From Wyeomyia smithii (lineage: Eukaryota > Arthropoda > Insecta > Diptera > Culicidae), in the NCBI RefSeq assembly GCF_029784165.1, contig NC_073694.1:28916506-28980505 (forward strand): 64,000 nucleotides of DNA, written 5' to 3'. Shown piece after piece: positions 45,774-56,827 of the stretch. Position numbers and translations under genes: made by a program. Under the pieces are notes generated by a model that ran no database searches, was not told the DNA's origin, and saw only the letters and a list, made by a program, of their open reading frames with translations. The stretch's first letter is position 1. Every line of letters starts with the position of its first letter.

Positions 45774-47130
45774 CTGCCACCAGGCGCAGGCAAGATTGCA
45801 AATTTTACAGTCAATACACGAACCGCACGAAAGTAAACCGACTCACGTAGAACCGTTTGATCGGTTGCGCTCGGTGGATTGAAGTGAAACGGTACAATAC
45901 TTAAACAAGGTTTGTAACTCAATTTAATCGAGATAATATATAATCATGTTTGAAACGAAATCTATTAACAGTATTGTTTGGTTCACCACTGAATAATTTG
46001 GGCTAAATCCACAGTCTGCTTATACCGATTACACAGAAACTTCGGGTAGATTTAATCCGAAAGTAAGTGTTTTGTCTGGCTTCTGTTATTCTTTTGACTC
46101 ACATGGAGGCCACGCGTCTGGCCACCCGGGTATTGATTCTATCATCAGTTTTGCTAGTTTTTCTTTCCTGCCGTCAATTTATTATTTTTTATTTTGCGAA
46201 ATGATTTAACTTTGCATGCTTTCTGAACCTTCTCCTGGCTGAAAAAAAAACACTGAAACTGAAAGTGGCGCTCGTGTGTGATTAATTGCGCTGCCGTAAT
46301 TTTCTGCCACTTTTCATGCGTCCATTCATTAATCGGTTCCGATTAGTTTGTTTTTCAATAAACATTGCACAGCCACGAAATCTGGTCAAGCAATCAAAAA
46401 ATTCCATCCACCGAACAAGTTGTTTCAAGCGAAATCTTGAGCGTGCGGGGTCACTTCGAGTTGACAGTGGTTTGATTAATTCATTTACCCGGTTCGCTTA
46501 GCGCCCTAAGCTTGTTTTTTTATGTCAAAAAAAAATGCTATGCAAACATGACACGGATAAACTTGCGATATTATTATTTTCTTCTGAAAATATAACTTGT
46601 TTAGCATGTTTTGCTTACCTAAACTGCGCAAACAAAAACAAGCGCAGGTTATCTCATCCGTTTAGGGCTATCTGTGAAGGGCAGGGCCTTCGGGGCTCAA
46701 CGCATCCGTATTTTTTATTTTAAAGAAGAGACTTTTCAAAAATACTCTTTAAGGTTGGTAGGTTAATGGAACAGCGCTCATCACATCATTATGTAAGATT
46801 TCTCTCAATTTCTTTTGTGACCGAAAACAATAAACATCGTTTGGTTGATTATATGCCCATGGAACTGTGTAAGAATCATGAAGATGGAATTTCGCAGATG
46901 AAATGTCTTTAAAGTGCACTTTGTATCGCGAAAACGCCGTTAAAGTGTGATTGCTTTCCGCGGAAAGCATGAAAAGCAATGCAAAATAGCATTCAAACCG
47001 TCTTTGTGATGGGTACTTTTTCGATACGGTGATTATTGACAGATTATGTCTTAAATTTTCCTTTCTGGGGACTGCAACTTGTAAAAGAAATAATTATGTG
47101 CTTAAATTATTGAAACAAAAAATCACAAAA
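45774..47130. other. No gene recognised
   Basis: Unassigned DNA with short frames only. Confidence 0.4.
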
Positions 47131-48077
47131 AGGTTGTATGCAAAGCCACGACCGCAAGGTTGAAGTAGAATACTTTTACAAGTAAGATAACCTGGCTGTT
47201 TGCGTGTCAGTCATTTTTTCTAGTAAATAAACGTTGACCGTTCATTGGCAGTATTGTAAATTCTTTTTGCCTGATATTTTGAATGAAGTTCATTGGATAT
47301 TTTTAAATTTTGTGCAAATGAGAAATTGAAGTGCTGCCTAATTGTAATATGCACATTTAATACGACATCATTAAACGGAAACGGAGCAAAGGCTACGGTT
47401 ATGCAGAACGCGAATGCCGGCGCGATGCGATTCGCCTTACCGAGTTGAAATGTGCAGCTCTTTTTAAGGCGAAGTAGAGTTATACATTTCAACAGATTTC
47501 GTCTTGCCGAATCGCATCGCGCCGTTATTTGCGTTCTGCATGACCGTAGCCAAACACTAAGCGACGCAAACACGTAATAATAATCAGAGTATGCATGTAG
47601 ATGAAGATTATTAACTTTGTATTATAGCGCAAAACGAGAAAATATTAACTCTTCAAATAATCATTTGTGTTCTTCAAATTTCAGTTGTTCAATTCAATAT
47701 CCAATGAAATGTTTGTTTATTATCTGATGAAGCTCTTATATAGGCCAAATGATGCATTCCCAATTTACTAGGTCCATAACTCTGCCGACCGTGCTTGGGA
47801 AAGCGCGGTATAACGACCAATCAGAGGTCGAATTTTGTGTTTTGACAAGGCTTAAGAATTTTCAATAGTACAATAGTTCGAATGATAAAATTGCAATTTC
47901 ATGCATTTGGTAGGAATCTTAGAAGATTTTCTAATCGATTGCTGCAAAAACGAAGGAAATCCATCGAAAACTAACCGATTTATTAGCATTTGAAATTTTT
48001 CTCACTTTTTTCAGTTTTAGATTTTCATTTCACATCCCTATGTAGCCGAACTTCCTGAGAGAAGTATTCTACTTCAA
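47131..48077 (-). repeat. Block-1 repeat copy A with promoter-like module
   Basis: The left part (GCAAAGCCACGACCGCAAGG..., and TGACCGTTCATTGGCAGTAT near 47235) matches 56322-56520. The right part (about 47727-48077) matches 50370-50727 and 58685-59030 throughout and ends GTATTCTACTTCAAAA in all three. On the minus strand it has CTCTGATTGG (inverted CCAAT at 47817-47821), then TATATAAG (47735-47742) 75 bp downstream. A foldback MITE (47391-47551) sits inside. Confidence 0.65.
47391..47551. mobile_element. Foldback MITE, GGCTACGGT ends, AAA duplication
   Basis: A 161-bp near-perfect hairpin: GGCTACGGTTATGCAGAACG on the left is matched by the complement on the right (CGTTCTGCATGACCGTAGCC). AAA lies on both sides (47388-47390, 47552-47554), consistent with a PIF/Harbinger-type 3-bp duplication. 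The 118-codon ORF over it is an artefact. Confidence 0.8.
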
Positions 48078-48102
48078 AATTAAATCTTCATTAATTCATT
48101 TG

Positions 48103-48120
48103 TTGTCCTTATAAGGACAA
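48103..48120 (-). other. 18-bp perfect stem-loop TTGTCCTTATAAGGACAA
   Basis: 6-7-bp stem around a 4-nt loop, followed on the plus strand by TTGTTCAATT. A related stem-loop with the same flank is at 48498-48515. In shape it resembles the 3' stem-loop of replication-dependent histone mRNAs, but the loop and stem sequence differ from the consensus. Confidence 0.35.
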
Positions 48121-48497
48121 TTGTTCAATTTATCATAGGATGTAGTGTTTATCTTACTTCTCTGTGTTACCTTGATAGTGAGGCGCACGGTCATCACAAT
48201 GAGAAAGGTGTTTTCACATTGAAAACTAGACACGGCTTTACTGGAGGGATTGTGTGCAAATGCATCTACCGCTAATACCACCGCTGTCATGCGAAAGCGC
48301 GTCGTTTCATGTGGGGAATATCAATAACGAAAAATGACGCGCGTCTAAGCATAACCCGAACTGTTTCGCCGTGCTGCTCCCATTTACCTTTACATCGGCC
48401 TCAGGGAAGTACAGGCTGCATCTGCATCTACCGCTGAGGCTGTCACTATACTGCTATTGGTACCAAAAGCTATTAACTCTTCAAATAAGTGTGTTAT

Positions 48498-48515
48498 TTG
48501 TTCTCAAAAGAACAA
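48498..48515 (-). other. 18-bp stem-loop, TTGTTC/GAACAA
   Basis: On the minus strand TTGTTCTTTTGAGAACAA: 6-bp stem TGTTCT, loop TTTG, closing AGAACA. Its flank ACAATTGTTCAATT is shared with 48103-48133, so both come from one ancestral sequence. It lies about 700 bp downstream (minus sense) of the TATA-like site at 49216-49223. Confidence 0.35.
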
Positions 48516-48609
48516 TTGTTCAATTCAAAATCGGATTTACGCAATCGCATCTCTGTAATATTACCGACAATAATATTCTTCTGAACAAACTGATACAACT
48601 TTTCCATTA

Positions 48610-48755
48610 GGCCTCTGCCATAATAGACGCGAAAAGCGACGCGAACCGATTCGCTCAGCTGTAGGTTAATGTACAGCCACCAGTAGAGCTGTACATCAAC
48701 CTACGGCCGAGCGAATCGGTTCGCGCCGCTTTTCGCGTCTACTATGGCAGAGGCC
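48610..48755. mobile_element. Foldback MITE, GGCCTCTGCC ends, TTA duplication
   Basis: A 146-bp hairpin whose arms (GGCCTCTGCCATAATAGACG and complement) pair over about 65 bp. TTA on each side (48607-48609, 48756-48758) indicates a PIF/Harbinger-type insertion. Confidence 0.88.
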
Positions 48756-48775
48756 TTAGAGAAAGTTGCTGGCTG

Positions 48776-49195
48776 ATGTATTCACTTCATGCAAGCCTGC
48801 TGCTGATGCTTCCCGCTACCACACTGAAACAGCATTTTAGTGAAGGGAGTGTCGTTGCATCAGCTGACCCTGCTATTATCGATGCTGATATACCCGCTGC
48901 AACAGCTACGCTATGCATAGCCATGCCACAGTTGTGGCCGCTATACGCTGGCCCAACTGCTGAGTACCTGCAACGCTATCCGTAGCCATGCCACAATTGT
49001 GGCCGCCATTGGTATCCGCTGTACCTGCATCTGCTGGCCCTGCTGCTATCGATGGTGAGATCCGCTGAAACTGCAACGTTTATTCGCAGCCATGCCACAG
49101 TTGTGGCCGCTATTCGCTATCGATGGTACCCACTGCTCGCTCCCGCTGCTGCTAAGGGAGGACTGCTGTCGTCGCTGTTCAGAACTACTATGAGC
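48776..49195. repeat. Degenerate tandem array with GCCACARYTGTGGC palindromes
   Basis: Repeats a unit with CTGCTATCGATGCTGA, GGTATCCGCTG and CCATGCCACAGTTGTGGCCG (near 48920, 48983 and 49090). Two further copies lie near 58459 and 58570. One copy has the perfect palindrome GCCACAATTGTGGC. Confidence 0.65.
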
Positions 49196-50727
49196 GGCTT
49201 CGACTAAAACAGGCTCTTATATAGGGATGAAAATAGGAATGAATTATTTTACGTACGTGGTGGAATGATATAACTTGAAAAATATGTGTGACTTCATTCC
49301 GGCTCAGAGCGATCATTTGATAAGCTCCACCTCTTTTTTCAGTTTCTAAAGTTTTTCCTCCGTTTCGTAGCACGGATGCACAAAATTGATTTCTTGTGAA
49401 CATTCTGTCGAGCCGGACCGATAGCACTCTCATTGAAGCAACAAAATAACATGTTTTGTGTCGTGTTGTGCAGCTTGGTTGAAGAAAATGTTCCCGTCCC
49501 CATGTCGCATGTAAGCAGATTATTGCGTTCAGTAGACAGTAGATAGTGTATCCAGCGAATAAACACCGATGGTGCTCTCACACACGCAACGGTTTTAACC
49601 CGTATTTTATTGCGGTTTGTAACATCAAGCGATCTCGTTTGCTCGCTGTTGCGTGTTGCATCATGTTGCAACTTGGCAGCTGGGAGACGACGAAATTCTG
49701 TTACTGCTGATTGATTGAATCGACTTCATATTAGCTCTGCATAGTCGAACTAACTGCTTTTGTGAATGCGTACTAACAGGGCAGTTTATAATTCAATGTC
49801 GGTTATGCTGATCGCAGCCTTTGCGCTGCCCCTACAGTGGGGGGTTTACTAAATAAAGTGAAAATTAGACAACTACAACTGAATTTGATTGCATCCCGCA
49901 CAGAATGTCTGCTTGTGTTGATGCAAGAAAATTATTAACCTTCAATTATTTGTTTATTTGCCTTAAAAAGAGCATGTTGCGGTTCAAAATCGGTTGCTAA
50001 TTACAACTTTTGAGCTGCCCTAACATTGGGGGAATTAAGATACACGGACAACATGCACTGTGGAAGCTATTCCACATTCAGTAGATTAGACGGGTGCGAC
50101 AAATTTAAATTGTTAGGATGCAAACACAGAATGCTTGCTTGCGTTGACAAAATTGAATGCTTGCTTGCGTTGATTTCCAAAATTGGATTTCCTGATGGCA
50201 ATCTTCATGCTGCCCCAACACGGGGGGAATAATGGCAGTCTGGCGACACACGCTGAGAAAAACCGCGCTGCTCCTGAGACGTGGTGACCAACCACAGGGC
50301 TAGTGCTGCTGCTAAGGAAGGACGACTGCTGTTGTCGCTGTCTAGAACTATTATGAGCGGCTCCGGCTGAAACAGGCTCTAATATAGGCCAAATAGCATG
50401 TTTTCAATTGCAAGGTATATGATCCTGTCGACCGTGCTTGGGAAGCAAGCATATAACGACCAATCAGAGGTCGAATTTTTCGTTTTGACAAGGCTTGACT
50501 ATTTTCAATAGTACAATAGTGTGAATAATAAAATTACAATTATGTTATTTTGGGAAGAATCTTAGAAGATTTTCCAATCTATTGCTGCAAGAACGAAGGA
50601 AATCCATCGAATACTAACCGATTTATTAGCATTTGAAATTGGACATATTTTTCACTTTTTTCGGTTTTAGATTTTCATTTCACATCCCTATGTAACCGAA
50701 CTTCCTGAGAGAAGTATTCTACTTCAA
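49196..50727 (-). repeat. Block-1 repeat copies B' and B with promoter-like modules
   Basis: B' has TATATAAG (minus sense, 49216-49223) and the same downstream phrase (GAGCCTGTTT, then AGCGGC/TAGTTC and CAGCGACGACAGCAG), but no CCAAT. B has CTCTGATTGG (inverted CCAAT at 50460-50464), then TATATTAG (50379-50386), then GCCGCTCATAATAGTTCTAG and CAGCGACAACAGCAG. B ends at GTATTCTACTTCAAAA. The stretch 49425-49530 is also found at about 56625-56730. No intact coding sequence downstream of either module was recognised. Confidence 0.6.
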
Positions 50728-52701
50728 AAAAAAAAAAAAAATTCAGAGTTGAGAGCTATGAAACGTTTTCCAGAAAAATTCTCTCTTTATAATTATACGA
50801 TTTTTCAATCCACAAGTTAAAAGAACGACCATTAATCGTCCTACGCAGTATTAAGTTATTATTACAAAATTGTCATTAATGAAGGAGAATTACCATGAAA
50901 CAAACCGTTTAATTCCGCTCTAAACAGTTCGTTAACATTGGTGTCTACCAACAATACTGCGCTCGGATCGGTATGTCGTACATTCATCATAATTTTCCGA
51001 TCGCAACCCGCGCGCGACACCACCCAAAGGCGCTGTTAATGGTTGCCCCGCTGAATAATGATCTGTCATAGCAACCGAACCGAACGAACCGTGCGAGATT
51101 GACGGTATCGCACCGGCCGACCTACCCAGCGGATATCTAGAGATCTTGGTGGCCGGGCAGGGTGTTCTACAACTATTTTGTACAACTTTGTTCACTACCG
51201 TTGCTGTACCTACGTACTAACTCTAACGACGGGGACCAAGAAGACAGGTGATACAAATAAAAAGCACACACGCGAAAGGAAAACTCCGTGTACCTCCTCC
51301 GTGTTTGTTGCTTCTCGAAAGTTTCCTCCGAGCGTTTAGTAAATGTGACTGACGGTTATGAAATTCGCACAAATCGTTTTTGCACCTTGCATACGGCATA
51401 CAAAGTTAGACCAACGTGTGATTAAAACGTCAAAACGTCAAAAATCATTTGTCAAATGCCGCGGCACCACGAATGTCTTCATTTACAAGAATGTATTGAA
51501 ATGCGGAAAAACAGCGTTTAGAGTTGCAACTTTAGTCAATTAGCCCAAGGCCTCGGTGCAGTTCATTTAAAAATAAGAAGAAAAAAACAACTGCAGACTG
51601 GGAAAATGTTGCCTCGTTGAAATTACATCAATCGGATTTGTGATTAATTACGAACGGCCTAAGCGACCATATTAGAACAGTTTGCCTCTTAATTGCGGGT
51701 TTGTTGTGCGGACTCAGCCGACCGTTACCAGAATGCTGGGCGTAGTGTGCAGTACCGTGCCGTTGCCGAGTAGGACACATCGGATCGAAAGCTGGCTGCT
51801 AAGCTCCCCATGGTCATCGCCGATCATATCAGAGTGCACACATTTTCATAATTTTCCGCGATCGACTTCTGTGTTCGGATGGGGGTGTGGGCGGAATAAT
51901 AGTGCATGATAATTGTTTCGCGGGTGCTGCTATAGAAGCCAACAATTCGCATTCGGCTAATGATGTGCAAATTACAAAAAGCTACAGCCGGGTTTGTCCC
52001 TTCAAATACATACCACCGAAGTCTAGAGCACATTTTATAAGTGATGTAAACGATTAGACGGTGTGACGGGAAAACTGACGGAGTTCAATACAACTTCGAT
52101 TTAGAAAACCTCTAACTGGGAAGTTTACTTTATATTTATTGTATCTACAAGACCTCACGCAATTGCAAAATGCTACTAACAAAAATTCAAAATTTTGAAA
52201 AGTCTGAACACTGTTTGAACATGTTTTTGGGCTGCGAAACCGCGAGCTCCACTTAAGGAATATGTAATCTATCTGCAAAACGTTTTGCCAGTATATTTGA
52301 CGAAGCAGTATACAGCAATCAACGAATTGAGAACGCGCTTGCCAGTGTCCCTTCTGGTATGGTTTCGATGTACAGCCGTGATTCCAATAATGCAGATATC
52401 CTAGCAGCTGTTAAAAAAATTTTTTTTGTACAGTGTATAATTTTTTGATGATGCATTTTCAATTCCCTACAACTCATTCTCAGACAGTTTTTCTATACAA
52501 CCAACGGTTTCTGGACTACAATGCTACGAATATAACCTATGCCAAAAGACATACGCCCTTTTAGAATGTAACTCATGGGTGTAAAAAATCTCTCCATCTG
52601 TGAAAAATGCTCAGTTTTCTAAGCTAAATACGTGTGCAAAGTTTCATTCAAATCAAAAATGGTCGATATTCAATCATCGGTCATTTGGCGGGATTTGTCT
52701 C
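50728..52701. other. No recognisable gene; one GC-rich patch
   Basis: 50.93-51.2 kb is GC-richer and CpG-containing with an 87-codon minus-strand frame of no known family. The rest is AT-rich unassigned DNA. Confidence 0.35.
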
Positions 52702-52887
52702 TTTCGCTATTTCTTAAGCACTAATATTACGTCAAATTTAATTTTTTATACTTAAATTACAACATCAATATTTTGGAACCCAAAGAGTAAATATACCTTT
52801 ATTGGATTTAAGCAGTCATGTAAATCTATTTTACAAATAATAAATTTGAATGAGAAAGGCTGAGTCTGACCGCTAGGTGGATTAATT
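52702..52887 (-). repeat. Inverted copy of the left end of the 15.76 kb repeat
   Basis: Matches 15764-15950 in reverse complement, from TTTCGCTATTTCTTAAG to CGCTAGGTGGATTAAT. Confidence 0.8.
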
Positions 52888-52952
52888 TTTTTTTTTTCAT
52901 ATTGTATACTATTAAACTAATCATAAATTCATTCGGCATATATAATCTGAAA

Positions 52953-53166
52953 CTTCCCAGATGGTTTCGAGGTACGATGCTGGCCTAACAAACCAGTCGT
53001 CATAGGTTCGAGTCTCGTCTCGGGAGAGACTGTTAGAGTCAGTAGGATCGTGGCGCTAGCCCCGCAATTGTCCTGTACACTAAACAATCGGCTGCGAAGT
53101 CTGTGTATAAATAAAAACAGAAAGTCAAGTTCCGAATCGGAACGTAGCACCAAGGCTTTGTTTTGC
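52953..53166 (+). mobile_element. tRNA-derived SINE with perfect 14-bp target duplication
   Basis: A 214-bp element between two copies of TATATAATCTGAAA (52939-52952, 53167-53180). The 5' part has pol III box features (A-box-like near TGGTTTCGAGGTACGATGC; B-box-like GGTTCGAGTCTC at about 53007-53018), typical of a tRNA-related head. The body has AGCCCCGCAATTGTCCTGTA and the tail GCACCAAGGCTTTG. I recognise the general sequence as a mosquito SINE but cannot name the family with certainty. The 75-codon minus-strand ORF is an artefact. Confidence 0.85.
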
Positions 53167-53189
53167 TATATAATCTGAAAACGATAAAA

Positions 53190-53852
53190 AGGTAATGACA
53201 GTAAATAAATGAGTTTCATATTGAATACGTGCCCCGGAAGCTATCCGTTAAAGTCATTGATTTATAAGTGATTTTAGGGGCCTAACTTGTTAAAAAGTGT
53301 AAAGTTGTGATCTGTGATGCTTCATCTAAGTGAGAAAAGTGAAGGTTTTGTGAAAAACACAGTGTTTCTTGAGTGGAAGTTATAATTTATCCACGAAATC
53401 AAATTGAAAATTGTAAGGCAAGTTAGGTTGCGTGAGTGTGAGTGCCAACATCGTGCGTCGCGCTAACTAGCGGTTCATTATTAACGTGCGAAAATGGAGT
53501 GCATGGTGGTGTGATCGAAGAGAATTGCACTACCTGAAGAGCGGAGAGAGTAGCGTTACGCTGTGCTAGTCGGCGTTTGTTTCGCTGGCATAGGCATAAC
53601 CAAAATAAAACAGATGAGTATATGTTTTTTTTTTTTTTTGTATCAAGAATGCATAGGCTCTGTGTGTAGTGGTTTTTAGCGGGCTTTGGACTTTGGCAGA
53701 AGTGTGAATGTGTGATCTGTTGGGTGCACGAGGTGTGGTAGCTTTTCGGCTGCGAGTAGTTTTTTTTTTTTTTGTTTGCAAACCAGATTGTGCGATGATG
53801 TTTTACTGTTTTACTTTTTTCTCCCACAAGTAAAAGCACTAAGAATTGTCAG
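53190..53852 (+). other. Possible non-coding 5' exon ending in a splice donor
   Basis: The stretch from about 53.3 kb is rich in GTGA/AAGTG words typical of mosquito 5' leaders and has stops in all frames. It ends at TTGTCAG followed by GTGAGTTA (donor GTGAGT at 53853-53858). Two T runs (53625-53639, 53760-53774) lie inside. No TATA box was found. The downstream exon would lie beyond 54 kb or outside the window. Confidence 0.3.
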
Positions 53853-54890
53853 GTGAGTTAACTTATCAATGGGCTCGATACGACATACACGATTTGCGTT
53901 TGGTATTAAATTTATTTTCCTAAATGGTCCGCGTTCGAATATGGTTCACATCATGTGATGATCCACCGAATACCACGTAGTTGCCAGTTTGCGGAACGAC
54001 GTAGCACGCCGTTTTGATTGTGCTCGTCATGAATGTTTAACTGTTACAGTTTTGAATGTCCAAATTGAAAACAGAGTGCAATTAAGGTGTTTTTCTGGAG
54101 CCTTTTTCTCGTGTAGTTTTGTGTAATAGTATTGTTTATTAGAATTTATGGTGGAATAGATTAATTGATATGTATTCACTGATATGTCGTGTGCAATGAA
54201 TTTTTGAACGCATGACAGGTAATAGAAAATTCAATAAAGTTGAGTTTGACAACTGATGACTATTTAGTCAGCCTGAAATAATCATGATTGGTTTGGTCTT
54301 ATCAATAATTTTAGGACTTTGGATTAGTATGTACATCTACATCTGATGTTTGCACTAAATGTTTTAGATACACCAAGCTTTGCCATTTTTCTATCTTTCC
54401 AACAGGATCACACCCAAGGTAATGAGTAGCTCAACTTATTAATGAGCCAACATGACGCATAGTATGCCTCGAATCCGTCATCTACCACGTTTTTGCACGG
54501 TCAGGCTTCAAGTAGGGTTCTATCAGCCAAACATGTGTTCACCTCGAAAGCAATGGTTGTGGATAATACATGAAATCTTATGCTTCACTTTTTCGATTTT
54601 TCTAGCTTTTGGGCTGCTTATGTTTTGTATACTATGTTCCAATAATGACTAGGTCGGCATTTTGTTAACAAACTTAAGACTATATTAGCTCGATGGATGG
54701 TCAATATGGAAATTTTCATTTTTAAATTATTAAGGCTTTGTATGCATGAAACTTTGCCAATTTTTCTATTTAATAGGCAACATTCGCATCGACAACTAAG
54801 ATAGAATCGGCGTGAAATGTCGTAGTGTTTCGATGTAAACCGCGTTTACGGCTCGGGAGAATTTTACTTATATTAACGTTTTCGGAATGT
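53853..54890. other. No gene recognised
   Basis: AT-rich DNA; would be intron if the donor at 53853 is real. Confidence 0.35.
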
Positions 54891-54891
54891 A

Positions 54892-55622
54892 ATGATTTCG
54901 AGGGGTATACCCAGATACTTGTTCATGTCTCACTGGGACTGTTCAACCGAAGATTTCGTCTGGTCGATAAATATCGCGATTAACGAAAACGCGATGTATA
55001 CCTTCCCAAGAATCGCGACGGCCGACGTGCGTTCGTTTCTTCTCGGGATTGGGATTGACTCGGGATCGACAAATAGCAGATTGCTACGAGTAGCATGGGC
55101 TACATCGCGTGCGTCGTACGCAGAGGATCGCGACGTTTGGCTAGAAATATACTCATGGTTAGTTTTCGTAATAAGCGTTTTTCGCGGTATCTTATCGTTT
55201 TTTTGGAGCAGACAAAGTGTATACGAGAAACGTCGTTGGTCGATCTGTTAGGTAGAAAATGTCCGGTTGACCGAACCCCTAGAGACTCCGCGTCGGTACC
55301 TCCATGAGGTCGAATTATCTACATATAGATCAACAACGCGCAACTGATTTCGGTGTAAAGAGGATCACCTTACGAGGAGATATCATATCATTTGAAGTTG
55401 TCCCAATTTGATCAAAGGTCCAGTATCCTTGCGTACGATTTATTGTTGCGGTGTTACATTGTCAAACTGAATGACTTCGAGTCGCGTTATGAATATCGTG
55501 ACGGATATAATGAACTTGTTCGCGCGATACTTGTTCTAAAGAACCCGACACTCGAAATCAGCGCATCGTTTACCAAAACGAACCCTGCTGTGTACCTTGC
55601 CCTTTCTCCAACAACCCAGTGA
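54892..55622 (+). other. Unassigned CpG-rich, coding-like stretch in two broken frames
   Basis: A plus-strand frame 54892-55251 (119 codons) and a second in another frame 55392-55622 (76 codons) have mixed amino-acid composition rather than the K/N/F/I bias of the surrounding AT-rich DNA. Base use is unlike the neighbours: CG dinucleotides are frequent (TCGCG, CGTACG, CGACG) from about 54.84 to 55.6 kb. Stops and a frame change separate the two parts. I recognise no domain. It could be a captured foreign sequence such as an old non-retroviral virus fragment, or a decayed exon; neither is shown. Confidence 0.35.
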
Positions 55623-55896
55623 TTTCTCGTGGAAGTGCAGAGGTGTTCTCGGCTTCCAATAAGCGAGTATCACGTCAACATTTTCCTATACAAATTCCTT
55701 CTTTGACCTGCATTCGGATGCGGCCGGCGCTGGTATTGCCTAATATAAAGATTAAGGTCACCAGTTTTTACACATTGAGGATACATGTTGGTCTCAAGCA
55801 TCATCTGTTGGTTCTCTGTGTAATTACAGCTGATCTGGCAATAACGGAGTAGCAACCGCGGGCGGTCAATCATGCTCATGCTCATGCTCATAATCT

Positions 55897-56325
55897 GAAA
55901 ACGACAAAAAGGTAAAATTAAATATTTGTTCAAATTCTATAAATAGAAACAAAACTTACAAGCTGGACGAATTTTTAATGCGTGTAAGTGCTTATTATCA
56001 GGCCAAACTAAACCTGGAAAAGATAAAATAAATTTTGATTACAGATAAATAAAAAATAAAAACTTACAAATCAAACAAAATTTTATTACAACTTGTAAGT
56101 ATATGTTTATCACAGTTGAAGTGAAAATAATTCTGAAAAAGATAAAAAAAATTGATTCAACTATTATAGATAGAAAACAAAAAAAAATTTACAAATCAAA
56201 CAATTTCAAATTTGCTTGTTCGTATGTGTTTATCACAGTTGAAGTGAAAATAAATCTGAAAAAGATAGAAAAAAAATATATTGATTTCACTATTAAAGAT
56301 AGAAAGCAAAAAATAAAATAACAGG
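55897..56325 (+). repeat. ~120-bp tandem repeat, about 3.6 units
   Basis: Units begin CTGAAAACGACAAAAAGG, CTGGAAAAGATAAAATAAA, CTGAAAAAGATAAAAAAAAT and CTGAAAAAGATAGAAAAAAA at about 55897, 56013, 56133 and 56256. GTTTATCACAGTTGAAGTGA recurs 124 bp apart. The first unit start (ATAATCTGAAAACGA) also occurs at 53171, at the SINE target site. Confidence 0.8.
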
Positions 56326-56823
56326 AGGGTCGTGTGCAAAGCCACAAGAAAGATAACCCGGCTGCTTGCGTGTCAGTCATTTTTCCTAGTGCATAAATGT
56401 TGACCGTTCATTGGCAGTATTGAAAATTCTGTGCAAATGAAGTTGAAGTACTACTCAATTTCAGTTTGCACATATAAATACGACCTCACTGGACAGAAAG
56501 AGTACAAACTCTTTGCGGCGCAAACAAGTTTCAACAGTCAGAGTATACATGTGAATTCAAATTAAGAAAATTATCTTTCGGTTAAAGCTCAGAACGAGAA
56601 AATATTAAATCTTTAATTCATTTAGAGCACTCATAAAGGCAACAAAATAACATGTATTGTGTCGTGATGCGTGGCTTGGAAGAAGAAAATGTTTCCGTCC
56701 CCGTGTCGTATGGAAGCAAATTGTTGCGTGTTTGATTTTGCCGACGGTAGACATTAGTATGAAGGTGGAAATTCTGCTGTGATGTCAAACTATACCCGTC
56801 TTCTTCGAGACGTTACATCCTTG
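56326..56823 (-). repeat. Block-2 left part, related to 47.13-47.34 and 49.43-49.53 kb
   Basis: Contains the phrases GTGTCAGTCATTTTTCCTAG and TTGACCGTTCATTGGCAGTA (match 47.2 kb), AGAACGAGAAAATATTAA (match 47.63 kb) and GCAACAAAATAACATGTATT (match 49.44 kb) in the same order and orientation. Confidence 0.65.
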
Positions 56824-56827
56824 TTAA

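Noticed and set aside
47220..47573. 118-codon minus-strand ORF
   Set aside because: It spans a foldback MITE (47391-47551), so the frame is created by the hairpin arms.
52929..53153. 74-codon minus-strand ORF
   Set aside because: Fully inside the tRNA-derived SINE and its flank.
54452..54652. 66-codon plus-strand ORF ending in a hydrophobic segment
   Set aside because: A hydrophobic C-terminal stretch alone in AT-rich DNA is expected by chance; no start context or relatives recognised.
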